Below, in pieces: positions 34,413 through 47,388 of a stretch of 64,000 nucleotides of DNA. The stretch is from Serratia symbiotica str. 'Cinara cedri' (GTDB lineage Bacteria > Pseudomonadota > Gammaproteobacteria > Enterobacterales > Enterobacteriaceae). The DNA lies in contig CP002295.1 in assembly GCA_000238975.1 (NCBI GenBank), forward strand, positions 930,001 to 994,000, given 5' to 3'. Below the pieces are notes generated by a model. It searched no databases. It saw only the letters and a program-made list of their open reading frames with translations, and had not been told where the DNA came from. Each line of letters begins with the position of its first letter. The first letter of the stretch is position 1. The position numbers and the translations under genes are program-made.

Positions 34413-34888
34413 TCTGCAATTAAAGTATATCCTAATAAAAAATAGAGTTTATAATTTTTCATTTTCATGATCCCTAAGATATTTAGGACCTACATATTAC
34501 TTATGCTCTCTATTGATTTAGAAATTATTTGTTTGTAGATTAACCAAAGTAATGTATTTTTACCTATAAAAAGTATTCTTATTGGTCATTATTTATTTAC
34601 ATAACTTTAGCTTGTTATTAATAAATAAAACTAGTAATATTTTTTTACTTACTTAAAGATATTTAGTAATAATCTCATTATCTTTTATGGTAAAAATAAG
34701 TAATTTTAAAATTGCCTAATCTGCTATTATTAAAATGTAATTACTATTAAAATAATGAATATTTTTGTTTTATAATATATAATGCATATATAGGCGCTCA
34801 AACTTCCTAATGTGTCAGGCTGATTTACTTGCAATACTAACAATCTCTAAAAGTAGCAAAGCATTATTATTTAGGAGTACCTTTATTT
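34413..34888. other. ycfH-ptsG spacer with the ptsG leader
   Basis: Noncoding. It must contain the ptsG promoter; no site could be fixed with confidence. The last 100 bp is GC-richer. AGGAG at 34873-34877 is the ptsG Shine-Dalgarno sequence. Around it, ATTTAGGAGTACC resembles the E. coli segment CTCAGGAGCACTC that pairs with the small RNA SgrS. Confidence 0.5.
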
Positions 34889-36328
34889 ATGTTTAAAAAC
34901 ATATTTGCAAATCTTCAAAAAATAGGTAAATCACTAATGCTTCCAGTATCAGTATTACCTATTGCAGGTATTCTACTTGGTGTAGGTTCCGCTAATTTTA
35001 TTTGGTTACCTACGGCAGTATCTCATGTTATGGCAGAAGCTGGCGGATCTGTTTTTGCTAATATGCCATTAATTTTTGCTATTGGTGTTGTCTTAGGTTT
35101 TACTAATAACGATGGCGTATCAGCATTAGCAACAATTGTAGCGTATGGTATATTAGTAAAAACAATGGCGGTAGTTACGCCCTTAATACTCCCCTTATCA
35201 TCAACAGAAATTATAAATAAACATTTAGCAGACACTGGCGTGCTTGGCGGGATTATATCAGGTGCCATCGTTGCCTACATCTTTAACCGATTCTCTCGGA
35301 TCCAGCTACCAGATTACCTAGGTTTTTTTGCAGGTAAACGATTTGTACCAATCATATCTGGCTTAGCATCTATTATACTAGGTATTATATTATCTTTCGT
35401 ATGGCCCCCTATAGGCGCCGTTATTCAAAAATTTTCCCAGTGGGCTGCTTATCAAAACCCAGTAATGGCTTTTGGTCTTTACGGTATGGTTGAACGTACG
35501 TTAGTACCTTTAGGCCTACATCATATTTGGAATGTACCTTTCCAAATGCAAATTGGCGAATTCACTAATGCAGCCGGACAGATATTTCATGGGGATATAC
35601 CGCGTTACATAGCAGGCGATACAACTGCAGGCAAACTATCAGGCGGTTTCTTGTTTAAAATGTATGGTTTACCTGCTGCAGCCATTGCGATCTGGCACTC
35701 AGCTAAATTAGAAAACCGAGCTAAAGTCGGTGGAATTATGATCTCTGCTGCACTAACCTCGTTTCTAACTGGCATAACCGAACCAATTGAATTCTCTTTT
35801 ATTTTTGTTGCACCTATTCTCTATGTAATCCATGCTATATTGACAGGACTAGCCTTCCCAATATGTATTCTATTAGACATGCGTGATGGAACTAGTTTTT
35901 CGCATGGATTAATAGACTTTATTGTTCTTAGCGGTAATAGCAATAAAATTTGGTTATTCCCTATTATTGGCATCCTCTACGGACTAATATACTACACTTT
36001 ATTTCGTGTACTCATTTCTAAGCTTAATTTAAAAACTCCAGGCCGTGAAGAAACTGTATCTAAGGAGGATACGCGGGATGCGGATGCGTCTAAAATAGCT
36101 GCTGCGCTAGTGCATGCTTTTGGTGGTAAATCAAATATTACTAACCTGGATGCATGCATTACTCGCTTACGTGTTAGTGTCGCTGACATTACTAAAGTTG
36201 ACAAAACTTCTCTAAAAACATTAGGCGCTGCTGGAGTTATTATTAGCGGCTCTGGAATTCAAGCTATCTTTGGCACCAAGTCTGATAACCTAAAAACTGA
36301 TATGGATGATTACATTCGCAATCACTGA
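34889..36328 (+). CDS. ptsG: PTS glucose-specific EIICB component
   Basis: Takes up and phosphorylates glucose, receiving phosphate from EIIA-Glc. The length is 479 aa (E. coli 477). The EIIC membrane domain (about 1-385) has hydrophobic helices and the conserved '[16 protein letters not shown]' loop and 'HHIWNVPFQ'. A linker (about 385-400) precedes the EIIB domain with phosphorylated Cys423 in '[12 protein letters not shown]'. Both domains are intact. ATG at 34889 reads [24 protein letters not shown], as in E. coli. This implies the host supplies glucose, which would feed GapA-dependent glycolysis. The leader keeps a possible SgrS-pairing site. Confidence 0.97.
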   Translation: MFKNIFANLQKIGKSLMLPVSVLPIAGILLGVGSANFIWLPTAVSHVMAEAGGSVFANMPLIFAIGVVLGFTNNDGVSALATIVAYGILVKTMAVVTPLILPLSSTEIINKHLADTGVLGGIISGAIVAYIFNRFSRIQLPDYLGFFAGKRFVPIISGLASIILGIILSFVWPPIGAVIQKFSQWAAYQNPVMAFGLYGMVERTLVPLGLHHIWNVPFQMQIGEFTNAAGQIFHGDIPRYIAGDTTAGKLSGGFLFKMYGLPAAAIAIWHSAKLENRAKVGGIMISAALTSFLTGITEPIEFSFIFVAPILYVIHAILTGLAFPICILLDMRDGTSFSHGLIDFIVLSGNSNKIWLFPIIGILYGLIYYTLFRVLISKLNLKTPGREETVSKEDTRDADASKIAAALVHAFGGKSNITNLDACITRLRVSVADITKVDKTSLKTLGAAGVIISGSGIQAIFGTKSDNLKTDMDDYIRNH

Positions 36329-37477
36329 TGTAAATATAAAAGTAAAATGTTAATATCAATCAATTGATGATTATAGGTATTAATATTGCAATAAATAAAT
36401 TTATAGTAATAAATAAACTAATATAACAAAATTTACGGTACACGGTGCACATATAAAATAAAATAAAAAGTAAAGCTATTATGTACTTTTTTAAAAATTC
36501 TTATTCAGCAAATTCTTTATTTATGGTTAATTAACTATGTTTTTGCATAATGAGTAACACTAATCACGTAATACTAAAAAACCATATTCCACTCCTGTCA
36601 TATTTTATAGAATAATTACCTAAGTACTTATAGATAAAAACTAATATTAATTATTAACACAATTTTATAAAAAAAAACAAACTAAATGCGCTATATGTAC
36701 TACTAGTACTTTTCGTTACTCAAAATTGCTGTTTGACAATATAAATACAATCACACCAGATTGATGTTATAAATACTTGTTATATTTTTAATTACTATAT
36801 AATGGAAGACAAAGCACTAAAGTAGTAAATAATATTAGCGACCTCCATTACCCCATAATATAAAATAATTAGTTATTAACTTAATATAATATTATTATAT
36901 TTTATATCTATATACTTTTTATGCAACAGTATATAGAGTACGGTACAATTGATCAACTTAATACTAAATACTTTATCTATTATGACAATATAAATACAAA
37001 GCATCTAGTCTAATAATTACTGTAATTAAATATTATATGAATATAGATTTTAAGTCACCATAATGCTATAATTATTTCTATATTAAAAATAAACATAAGT
37101 TATCAACTTTGTAACTTATATAATTATAATATTATATTAATTTTACTTATTTTTTAATTCACTCACATTAAATATATATATTATGACATCACAACTATAT
37201 TACTGCCATTTAGGTACCTAACCTTCATCACGAAATACAAACAATATAAATCATTAATTTATTATAAAACACAATATATAACAATGACTTATAAAATTAA
37301 ATATAATTTTTACTTGAACATATGTAAAATATTAATAAAATCATATACTAAATTATATAATTCTATAATCAATACAACTAAGATACATAAAGCATAGTGA
37401 GTAAAAATTAAGTTAATAATGATAAAATTAATTACTCATACCACATACAATTTATTATTTGAACCAAGGCACACTAA
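36329..37477. other. 1.15 kb spacer between ptsG and hinT
   Basis: AT-rich, no open frame and no recognised remnant. In E. coli fhuE lies here; nothing like it is visible. Confidence 0.6.
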
Positions 37478-37852
37478 ATGACTCAAGAAACTATTTTTAG
37501 TAAAATTATTCGACGTGAAATTCCTGCCGATATTATTTACCAAGATGAACTGGTGACTGCTTTTCGTGATATTGAGCCCCAGGCACCCACCCATATTCTA
37601 ATTGTAACAAATACGCTTATTCCTACTATTAATGATGTGACTAATGATGACGAAGCTGCACTAGGTAGAATGATTATATCTGCAGCAAAAATTGCTATGC
37701 AAGAGGGGATTGACGAAAGTGGCTATCGCTTAATCCTTAATTGTAATAACCATGCTGAACAAAAATACTATCATATTCACATGCATTTAGTTGGTGGTCA
37801 TGCTCTAGGTCCGATATTATCACGCGTTTATAAGAAAAAATCTGAATACTAA
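37478..37852 (+). CDS. hinT: HIT-family purine nucleoside phosphoramidase HinT
   Basis: Hydrolyses AMP-lysine and other purine nucleoside phosphoramidates. The length is 124 aa (E. coli 119). The histidine triad '[10 protein letters not shown]' has His99, His101 and His103. The N-terminus '[20 protein letters not shown]' matches closely. Two oddities: the Gly-Gly of 'NRHGGQEVYH' before the triad is Ala-Glu ('[10 protein letters not shown]'), and the C-terminal tail, important for activity in E. coli HinT, is replaced by a longer basic run ([10 protein letters not shown]). Activity may be changed. It stands alone between spacers; ycfL and lpoB, which follow in E. coli, are gone. Confidence 0.94.
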   Translation: MTQETIFSKIIRREIPADIIYQDELVTAFRDIEPQAPTHILIVTNTLIPTINDVTNDDEAALGRMIISAAKIAMQEGIDESGYRLILNCNNHAEQKYYHIHMHLVGGHALGPILSRVYKKKSEY

Positions 37853-38378
37853 ATCTATATATTAATAATCAATTTATAGTTTCATCCTGAAAGTAATAAT
37901 AGGGAAGTATTTATGAATTAAATTAGTAAAATAGACTTAGAATAATTATTTAACGCTAATGGTGGTGCTATTAATAATAAAAATAGCAGCTTAATTAGCT
38001 CTGTAATTTTCAGTTTTAATGAATTATTTTTTCTTAGTAAATAATGTTAACAATATTTATTAGGTCTTATAACCTAGCATACTGACCAATATTAATAATA
38101 TTTAAAAATAACAAACACCATCTTTATTATATAAAATACATAAAGTTAAATTTTTAGTTGCATGTCGACGCTAAAAATATAATTAAAAGAACACCTGATA
38201 AATGACAATATTATTTTATAACATAATTCCCCCCCTAGACAAAGAAATATTAATTAGTTATATATCAATCATATGCGCTATATATTTTATAAACACTAAA
38301 TCAGCTATAGTCAATAACTAGCATTAGATATAGAACCAATGTTAGTATGAATTATTAAAATATTTTAGTTAAATTATA
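37853..38378. other. Spacer between hinT and thiK (former ycfL-lpoB site)
   Basis: About 526 bp. ycfL and lpoB lie here in E. coli and were not recognised. A run of seven C occurs near 38229-38235, out of place in AT-rich noncoding DNA. Confidence 0.55.
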
Positions 38379-39227
38379 ATGCCATTATTTCATCACACTG
38401 AACTACAAAAATTATTAAATACCTCGTTACCGACAGTGAATACCCTCAATTGTCGCTTTAGCCTAGTGCGTGGTCTTACCGGTGAAAGTTGGCGTATTGA
38501 CATAGCAGAAGGAATTAGTGTCTTAGCGCACCAACAAACTGCTGCGAAAAAAATATTAGGTATTAGCAGTAAACGTAATGCAAAGTTACTGCACAGCTGT
38601 GGTTCTAAGCTAGGGCCTAAAGTTTTAGCCCACAATAATCATTGGATTATCGTCGAATGGCTGCCAGGTAAAAACGTTACCAGTAAAGTGTTCGAGGATT
38701 TAAATAAAAGCGGTGAACTAGCAGCAATAATAGCTGAATTACATCGTAGACCACTTAGTGGGCACCGCCTACATATGCAACAACAGTTTGCAAATTATTG
38801 GCAACAATTAGATAAACGACGCCTTACTCCATACTGGTTACGTTACCAACAACATTTTTTAAAAATAACTCCTCCAACACCACTAAAGCTATCCCCATTA
38901 CATATGGATATTCATCCAGGCAATATAATTATAGGTGATACTGGGCTGCGATTAATAGATTGGGAATATGCCGCTGATGGCGATATTGCGCTAGATATTG
39001 CCGTACTATTTCGTAGTAATAATTGGACTGATAATCAACAGAAAAGTTTTTTACAGCACTATACGAAATATGGGTACCCAGATAAAGTCCGATTATGTGC
39101 TCAAATAAAGTATTGGTTACCATGGGTAGACTATTTGATATTCATGTGGCTTGAAACCCGTTGGCAACAGAGCGGTAATGATATCTTTTTAAACCTAGGA
39201 ACCTTACTGCGTAAACACTTTTGCTGA
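38379..39227 (+). CDS. thiK: Thiamine kinase ThiK
   Basis: APH/choline-kinase-fold enzyme that phosphorylates thiamine in salvage. The length is 282 aa (E. coli 274). Brenner-type catalytic motif 'LSPLHMDIHPGNIII' with Asp, then 'LRLIDWEYAADGDIALDIAVL', the DFG-equivalent metal-binding segment, and a C-terminal 'WLPWVDYLIFMWLETRWQQSGND' like E. coli. The N-terminal half is more diverged but has 'GLTGESWRID' and 'IIVEWLPGKNV'. ATG at 38379 has no clear Shine-Dalgarno sequence. The position between hinT and ndh is the ancestral one, which supports thiK over other APH proteins. It suggests thiamine is taken up or recycled. Confidence 0.9.
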   Translation: MPLFHHTELQKLLNTSLPTVNTLNCRFSLVRGLTGESWRIDIAEGISVLAHQQTAAKKILGISSKRNAKLLHSCGSKLGPKVLAHNNHWIIVEWLPGKNVTSKVFEDLNKSGELAAIIAELHRRPLSGHRLHMQQQFANYWQQLDKRRLTPYWLRYQQHFLKITPPTPLKLSPLHMDIHPGNIIIGDTGLRLIDWEYAADGDIALDIAVLFRSNNWTDNQQKSFLQHYTKYGYPDKVRLCAQIKYWLPWVDYLIFMWLETRWQQSGNDIFLNLGTLLRKHFC

Positions 39228-40635
39228 AAATATTATATTCTTAGCTAAATATATGATGTAATACTTAATGAATACATTAATATAATAATACTAAATGTCA
39301 TCAGACATTAACTGTAAGAGGAAAAAATAAGATTTAAAATATTTAATAAGTAATGAATTTAATTCACTAACTAGTCATATTTATGACAAACACTAATTTT
39401 TCACACTAATGTTCTATATTCAAAAATATCAAATTTACATATCTATATAAATTATTAACTATATTATAAATAATACGCCTAATATGTATTAATATAAAAT
39501 CTAGTTACTTTATCGTAAATAGAGTATCATAGAAATACATCAATATTAATATCAATATCAATTTTACGTCAATGTTAATGATTAACAATAGTAACGTTAC
39601 TATCTAACGCCTTCTCATTTTAAATATTCTTACAGCAAACATAGTCACTATAGTACGATTTATCTAGGGCTTATGGTGTGTGTATAAAAACTACATAGAA
39701 TACTTCTAATATATGGCACAATCAGTATTAACTGATATAAATACCAGTCTACTAAATCTACGTATATTAGTAAACAACATTAAATATAATATATTAATTT
39801 TAACTTATTAATGCAATGTTTATTAACATGTATAATTATATGATGCATATCATCTATACTAAGGTGAATTTACATAGAATTGGTATTCTATGTCACCAAC
39901 TGAATTACACTCTACAATCTACAAAAAGGATTTATAGTTAAATAGAATTTTTCTTTGGCAACTAATTCATTGCTAAAATAGATTACATATAGAACATACT
40001 ACATTGAATTAAGTGGATTAAGTGGATTATAGTACTTACTATAATATAGTACTAATGTGCAATAATTAAAGTATCAACTTTCAGCACAATCATTATGTTA
40101 AATAGTCTTTATTCAATATTAGTAAAAAAGTAAAAATCACATTAATAATATTAGTTAACATGATAGTAACCTATATAATTTAGAATATTAATGACAGAGA
40201 TATAAGGTACTAAATCAGCTTAATGCTTACCAAAAAGTATATACACTGTATATATTTAGGGCGGTATTATAAAAATATACCTAGAATTATAGTAATAGTA
40301 GGATACTATTTAATATCTAGTTAATAAATTTAGAGTAACAATCATGACCTTTAATCAGGATAAAATACGGCTCTAATTCTAAATCATGCAATATTAATTG
40401 CAGTATATTCAGATCATTTTTAAAGACTAGTTACTAAACCTTTAAATCATAACTGACAGAGGTCTATCTCCTCACTTTTATTCAAAAGTTGATATAAATT
40501 AATATTGGTATGCCTAAATAAATTCACATGTTATTCTGGCGCAAAAGAATAAAATTTATTATATACTAAACATATGTTTTATATGAATATTTTATTAACT
40601 TGTAAATAATATTTCGTTCACATTTAGGGGGTATT
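39228..40635. other. 1.4 kb spacer between thiK and ndh (former nagZ-ycfP site)
   Basis: AT-rich DNA where E. coli has nagZ and ycfP. No convincing remnant found. A 9-bp direct repeat (AAGTGGATT, twice) lies near 40013-40030. Confidence 0.55.
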
Positions 40636-41940
40636 TTGATAACACCAAAGAAAAAAATAGTCATTGTTGGTGGAGGGGCCGGCGGCCTTGAACTAGCTAC
40701 GCGCTTAGGAAATAAACTTGGGCGCAAGAAAAAAGCAGATATTATACTAGTAGATCATAGTCCCAGCCACTTATGGAAACCACTTCTACATGCAGTAGCT
40801 ACTGGATCACTTGATGATGGCATCGATACACTGAGTTACCTAGCGCATGCACATAACCACTATTTCAGTTTTCAGCTAGGTGCCTTAATTAATATTAATC
40901 GTAATATACAAACGCTACAACTAGCAAGCATTTGTGATGAGCACGGAAAAGAATTATTACCATTTCGTGAATTAACTTATGATATTCTTGTAATTGCGTT
41001 AGGTAGCATCTCGAATGACTTTGGTATACTGGGAGTAAAAGATCACTGCGTTTTCTTGGATAACCCATATCAGGCACGGAGTTTTCACAAGACAATGCTT
41101 AATTTATTTCTAAAGCATGCAGCACATATAGAACATAAAAAACAAGTAAATATCGTTATCATTGGCGGTGGTGCTACTGGTGTTGAGTTATCTGCTGAAC
41201 TATATAATACAGTAAAACAACTATGTAGATATGGCCTTAAAAACTTAGATAATAATATACTAAATGTAGTATTAGTAGAAGCTAACGAGCGTATTTTACC
41301 CTCTATGCCAAAACAAATTTCTTCTGATGCTCATTTAGAGTTGAGTAAAATTGGCGTACGTGTGTTAACTAACACAATAGTTACCAGAGTCAACAATAGT
41401 GGGCTCCAAACTAACACAGGAGAGTATATTAATGCCGATCTAATAGTTTGGGCAGCAGGTATTAAAGCCCCGGACTTTATGAAGGATATTGGAGAATTAG
41501 AAACTAATGATATAAATCAGTTATTAGTTAAACCAACATTACAAACTACATATGATTCCCATATTTTTGCTATTGGTGACTGTTCTGCTTGCCCAAAAAA
41601 AGGGGGAGGCTTTGTGCCTCCGCGCGCTCAGTCAGCGCATCAGATGGCTTTATGCTGTTTTACTAATATTTTAGCACTGATGCACGAACAAAAATTAAAA
41701 CCTTACGTATATAAAGATTATGGATCATTAATATCATTTTCACATTTTAGCACTATTGGTAGCTTGATGGGTAACTTAATACGCGGCTCTATGATAATTA
41801 AAGGTTGCGTTGCGCGTTTAATTTATATTTCATTATATCGTATGCACCAGGTAGCACTCCATGGTTATATCAAGACTTTTCTAATAATTTTAGTACGTGG
41901 CATAAATCGGGTGCTACGTCCGCGCCTAAAAATGTATTAA
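40636..41940 (+). CDS. ndh: Type II NADH dehydrogenase (NDH-2)
   Basis: Membrane-associated FAD enzyme that passes electrons from NADH to quinone without pumping protons. The length is 434 aa, as in E. coli. There are two dinucleotide folds: FAD site '[18 protein letters not shown]' (about 8-25) and NADH site '[17 protein letters not shown]' (about 170-190). '[10 protein letters not shown]' contacts FAD, and the amphipathic C-terminus '[31 protein letters not shown]' anchors it to the membrane. It starts at TTG 40636 with AGGGGG at about 40626-40631. A hairpin follows the stop. The full-length frame fits a respiring symbiont. Confidence 0.96.
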   Translation: MITPKKKIVIVGGGAGGLELATRLGNKLGRKKKADIILVDHSPSHLWKPLLHAVATGSLDDGIDTLSYLAHAHNHYFSFQLGALININRNIQTLQLASICDEHGKELLPFRELTYDILVIALGSISNDFGILGVKDHCVFLDNPYQARSFHKTMLNLFLKHAAHIEHKKQVNIVIIGGGATGVELSAELYNTVKQLCRYGLKNLDNNILNVVLVEANERILPSMPKQISSDAHLELSKIGVRVLTNTIVTRVNNSGLQTNTGEYINADLIVWAAGIKAPDFMKDIGELETNDINQLLVKPTLQTTYDSHIFAIGDCSACPKKGGGFVPPRAQSAHQMALCCFTNILALMHEQKLKPYVYKDYGSLISFSHFSTIGSLMGNLIRGSMIIKGCVARLIYISLYRMHQVALHGYIKTFLIILVRGINRVLRPRLKMY

Positions 41941-42361
41941 TATACTATATAGTAACTCCGAGCTAATACGGGGTTACTATCATCTATATAGATGGATAAA
42001 CAGTTACTTACTAATAAGTAGCAATGTTAATTATTTAAGTATTATTTAAATAACTATATGCATAACTACTATTTATTTTAATAGAGTAATTTTTAAAGTT
42101 TTGTATACATCAGTACGTAAATATTTCTGCATAATTTATTAATTTAATGTTTATAAATTGTTTTTAGAATAATAGTGAAGTTTCACTAAAAATTATTAGG
42201 TAAAAGAAGTTCTATACTTAATGATCTCTTTATTAAATTAAACACAATATACAAAACAATTATAATAATACAATTGTGCATTAATTAATAAACTCCATAT
42301 ATACGAAAAGCAATATAATCCACCATGGACAACTAATTAATAAACATATTTTTATTGTCTT
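41941..42361. other. Spacer between ndh and tRNA-Ser
   Basis: Noncoding. It holds the 11-bp-arm hairpin just after ndh (41950-41979) and a perfect 14-bp palindrome CATCTATATAGATG at 41981-41994. No gene remnant. Confidence 0.6.
41950..41979 (+). terminator. Hairpin after ndh, likely terminator
   Basis: Arms TAGTAACTCCG / CGGGGTTACTA (11 bp with one G-T pair), 8-nt loop, 10 bp after the ndh stop. No strong T-run follows, so termination strength is uncertain; it may instead protect the mRNA 3' end. Confidence 0.5.
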
Positions 42362-42451
42362 TGGCGGTGAGGGAGGGGTTCGAACCCTCGATACACTTTC
42401 GCGTATACACACTTTCCAGGCGTGCTCCTTCAGCCGCTCAGACACCTCACC
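42362..42451 (-). tRNA. serW: tRNA-Ser, anticodon GGA
   Basis: Class II tRNA read on the minus strand: acceptor GGTGAGG/CCTCACC, D-arm GAGCGGCTGAAGGAGC, anticodon GGA at 42417-42415 in loop CTGGAAA, a long variable arm closing GTGTATAC...GTGTATC, T-arm GAGGGTTCGAACCCTC, discriminator G and encoded CCA. It reads UCC/UCU serine codons. It is very close to E. coli serW/serX and is the only tRNA in the window. Confidence 0.98.
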
Positions 42452-45400
42452 ATTTTATTATCTAGACTAATAAATAATTTTATTATATGCCATAACAGCA
42501 CAATCTATTGCTAATGTCAACAAATAATAATTTAATTATATTAATTAACTAAAAGCATAATAATTCACTAATTTAGAAGAAAATGCATTATTAATGACAT
42601 TGAATTAAATCATAAATTCAAAAAAAATATAATATTAAAATATAATATATACGTTAATTCATTATATATAATACGGTAATTAATATAACTTGTCTTAACT
42701 AATAAACTTAATAAGTTTAATATATATTTTTTATAAGCATAAAATATTATATATTAACTATTATTAAGTAATATTTAAATAACTAATATAAATATTAGCA
42801 ATACGTATATTATAATTATAACATTGACTAATTTTATAATTAAGAATACATTGCTTTATAACATTATGCTTAAATGAATTTTCTATTTTTCAGTATAGTA
42901 AATATAGTTTACTATAATCTAGCGTTAAGATAAAATCCTGTTTCCATTTTTATATTGATATAGGTATAAATATTAAGTTAATACATTATCTACTAGGATA
43001 GAGTAAATTATTGATATATTTAATATATAGAAATAATAATATTGAGGGTTTAAATCCTATATAAAAAAATTATTTTTAATAGCAACTATTATTATATATC
43101 TATAATATGTATATAAACATAAGTTTAAATATAAAAAATTAATTATCAATAAAACATTAAACGCTCTTAGTATCTTTTCTTGGCTTGTTGATAACAACAT
43201 CATAAATAAACGATTAAAGTAATAGATAATTTTTTATTATTTAATTTTTTTATATATAAATTCTATCAGTCTACATTACGCATGCATACTTAGAGATTAG
43301 AATAAATTCTAATTAATAACTAGGTAATAAATAATTAAGTATACTAATATAAATATATTATATCAACATGCTAGCAATACATATTCATATAACTATAATC
43401 ATACAAATAGCTATATAAAATATAACACAATGTAATAGCAATCAATAGTAGATTGAATCGACAGATTAATGATGCTATAAGGTTATATGTCATACCTTTA
43501 TAGATATGATTTATACGTATTGTTTAGATAGCATAAAACTAAAGCGTAATAAATACGCGCTTATAAATACTACAACTAAAACATAAGGAAAAACCTAGTT
43601 ATATTTAAAGTAAATATCTCATGGATGACAATCTATAGCACTAATACTAGAAGTCACTAAATCTATTTTACGAATGTTCCATAAAATGATAAATAAAATT
43701 TAATATTGTTGATGTATATTGGTCAAGCACCTTAGTGCATATAACTAACCTTAGTGCATATAACCACTTGAATTATATAAAGAATAATGAAAAAATGTAA
43801 GATAAAATAAGCAAACATAAACCATAATAACAAATTTTATAGGACATAAAATATTTTAGACACAAGAAATAAAACATATAAAGGAATTGTTATCGCTTCC
43901 TTTATTAGGAATAACTAATATGAGTACAAAGAAAATTAAAGAACCTCCTATAAGTTCAATGCTAATTGAATAATAGACACCGAGCAATCATCTACTTGAT
44001 AGATAAAATAAGATTAAAATACTAATAAGACAATATTACTATAGATGAAGTTTAATATATTTTAAAATCTAATCTACTAATCATTAATCCATTACCAAAA
44101 GCAGCCAATGTGCTACTAAGCACTATTTATTTCATGATGCTACTACAAATAATATTTATTATACTACCGATTAACTCTTTATGTCTAAAAAATGGTGTTT
44201 TTAAGTGAAACTAGATATATAATAAATTGATATTAAATATAATTAATAGCATGAATAAAGACGCCCTTAATCTCAATCTAAGTCTTGCTATAAAATCTAA
44301 AAGAGTAAGCTTATGTATACACAGTATGAAATTAATATACTTGAATCTTTCAAGTATTGAAAGATCATGGTAACATACAATTAAGATTATTTCCTGCTTT
44401 ATTATTTCACTTGCTCAACTAGAAAATTTTTCTAGAAAAATCGCAACTTTTTACATAATTTATTTAATAAGCATTAAGATAACTTAATCTAATGATACTC
44501 TAATGTTACGAGCTAAGATTAACAACATAAAATTTTAGCTACATTGCAACCATCAAAATATCACATACACTCGATATTATCAATGCTCTATACTAATAAC
44601 AGATATAAATAAAATAGCAGTATAGAATAAAAATATAATATATATTCATATTTTACTAAAAATAAATTAGTGTAGCAGAATACACTTTTTATATTTTATG
44701 TTTTATGCTGTATATTTAACAATAGCATTGTAGTAAAATAAATATTTTTTGTAAACTACTATATAATAAAGTAAAAATATAGCAACAAATATGAGCACTG
44801 AGTACTCTCTTTCTTGAGATAATATTAATATAAAATATTAAATGGTCTTATAGAATACTATAACTATACATAAAAACTGCATATTAATTAAATAATTACT
44901 GATAATTTATAAGATATTTTATTACATGATGCAATTATAATTAAATAGGATAGGTAGCTAATAAAATTAGCTATTATACTTTAATTAATAGATACTATAC
45001 TTTAATTATAGACTTATCTTGTATCTATTTTTAGTGACCATATTTAAATAATCAATGAAATTATGATGAATATTTTACTAATTTTTAGCACATAACTATT
45101 ATATTATAAATAGAAGACAAATATTTAACCGACAAATGATCTACTAAGAGCTATAAAGTACCGCATCTTCTAAGAAAATCTAAATTCATTATAATACAAT
45201 AAAGTCAAATTTTTAACATGTTGCACTTTCTTTAGAATTATTGCTCTGAAACACATATAAAACATCATATTAAATATTTTTATTCTATATATCATTCAAC
45301 TAATTATATGATAGTTAATAAAAACCCCTTCCTGTGCCTTTACCTTGCTATAAGCAAATAACCCTACTTACACATCTTAAAATATCTTAATATTATAAGA

Positions 45401-45604
45401 TAATATTAAATATTATAAATAAAATTACTAGATAAATTTATTAATCATATGGATTCATAGAAGTTGATCACACTAATCAAAGCATCTCTCTTAAAATACT
45501 GTAAAGGCATATTCATAACACTTATTTCTAGTGTATTATATATATAAAATACATTGAAAAGATCGGATATATTAGTTTCTAATTTTAATTATTAAGAAAA
45601 TACT
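42452..45604. other. 3.2 kb spacer between tRNA-Ser and fabV
   Basis: AT-rich, no usable open frame and no recognised remnant. It holds a 19-bp tandem duplication (43729-43766) and a small hairpin at 44345-44365 (9-bp arms ATCTTTCAA/TTGAAAGAT). Confidence 0.6.
43729..43766. repeat. 19-bp tandem duplication
   Basis: Two adjacent copies of ACCTTAGTGCATATAAC[TA/CA] (43729-43747 and 43748-43766), differing at one base, in noncoding DNA. Confidence 0.9.
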
Positions 45605-46863
<1,259 letters not shown>

Positions 46864-47350
46864 TCGTAAGGTTAGATCTCAATACTCATACAAATATTAT
46901 TCCACTATCTAACGCTTTAAAAAAATAAAAAATTATTCAATGAATAGATTATTGCCAATATATGCTTACTTTTATCTATTTACAATTAAATATATCTCAT
47001 TCTCTAAACACAGCTAGGAAATTTAACAAATAACAATATATTTTCATACCAACTTCATTCTTTATATTTTTTAAAAATGAGTATTTTTAGGTAAAATAAT
47101 TACTTAGTAATAATTAGTTAATTATTTTGACTATACTGTTGATTTTATATATATTTAATTACTCTGTTAGCTAGCAATATACTTATGTTAATACAACTAT
47201 TTGCTAAAATATACTATATGAATAATTGCTAAATAAAAAAACATACTGATAATCTTAATGTCTATTAAGTAAATAAATCATTTATAGCATGATCATGACA
47301 AAATACTAATAATATTTCCAGAGTATATGAATCAAGCATTTATGAGAATA

Positions 47351-47388
47351 TAATGCTAATTAGAATAAATAATGCTAATTAGAATATT
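47351..47388. repeat. 19-bp tandem duplication
   Basis: Two adjacent copies of TAATGCTAATTAGAATA plus two bases (47351-47369, 47370-47388), differing only in the last two bases. Confidence 0.9.
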
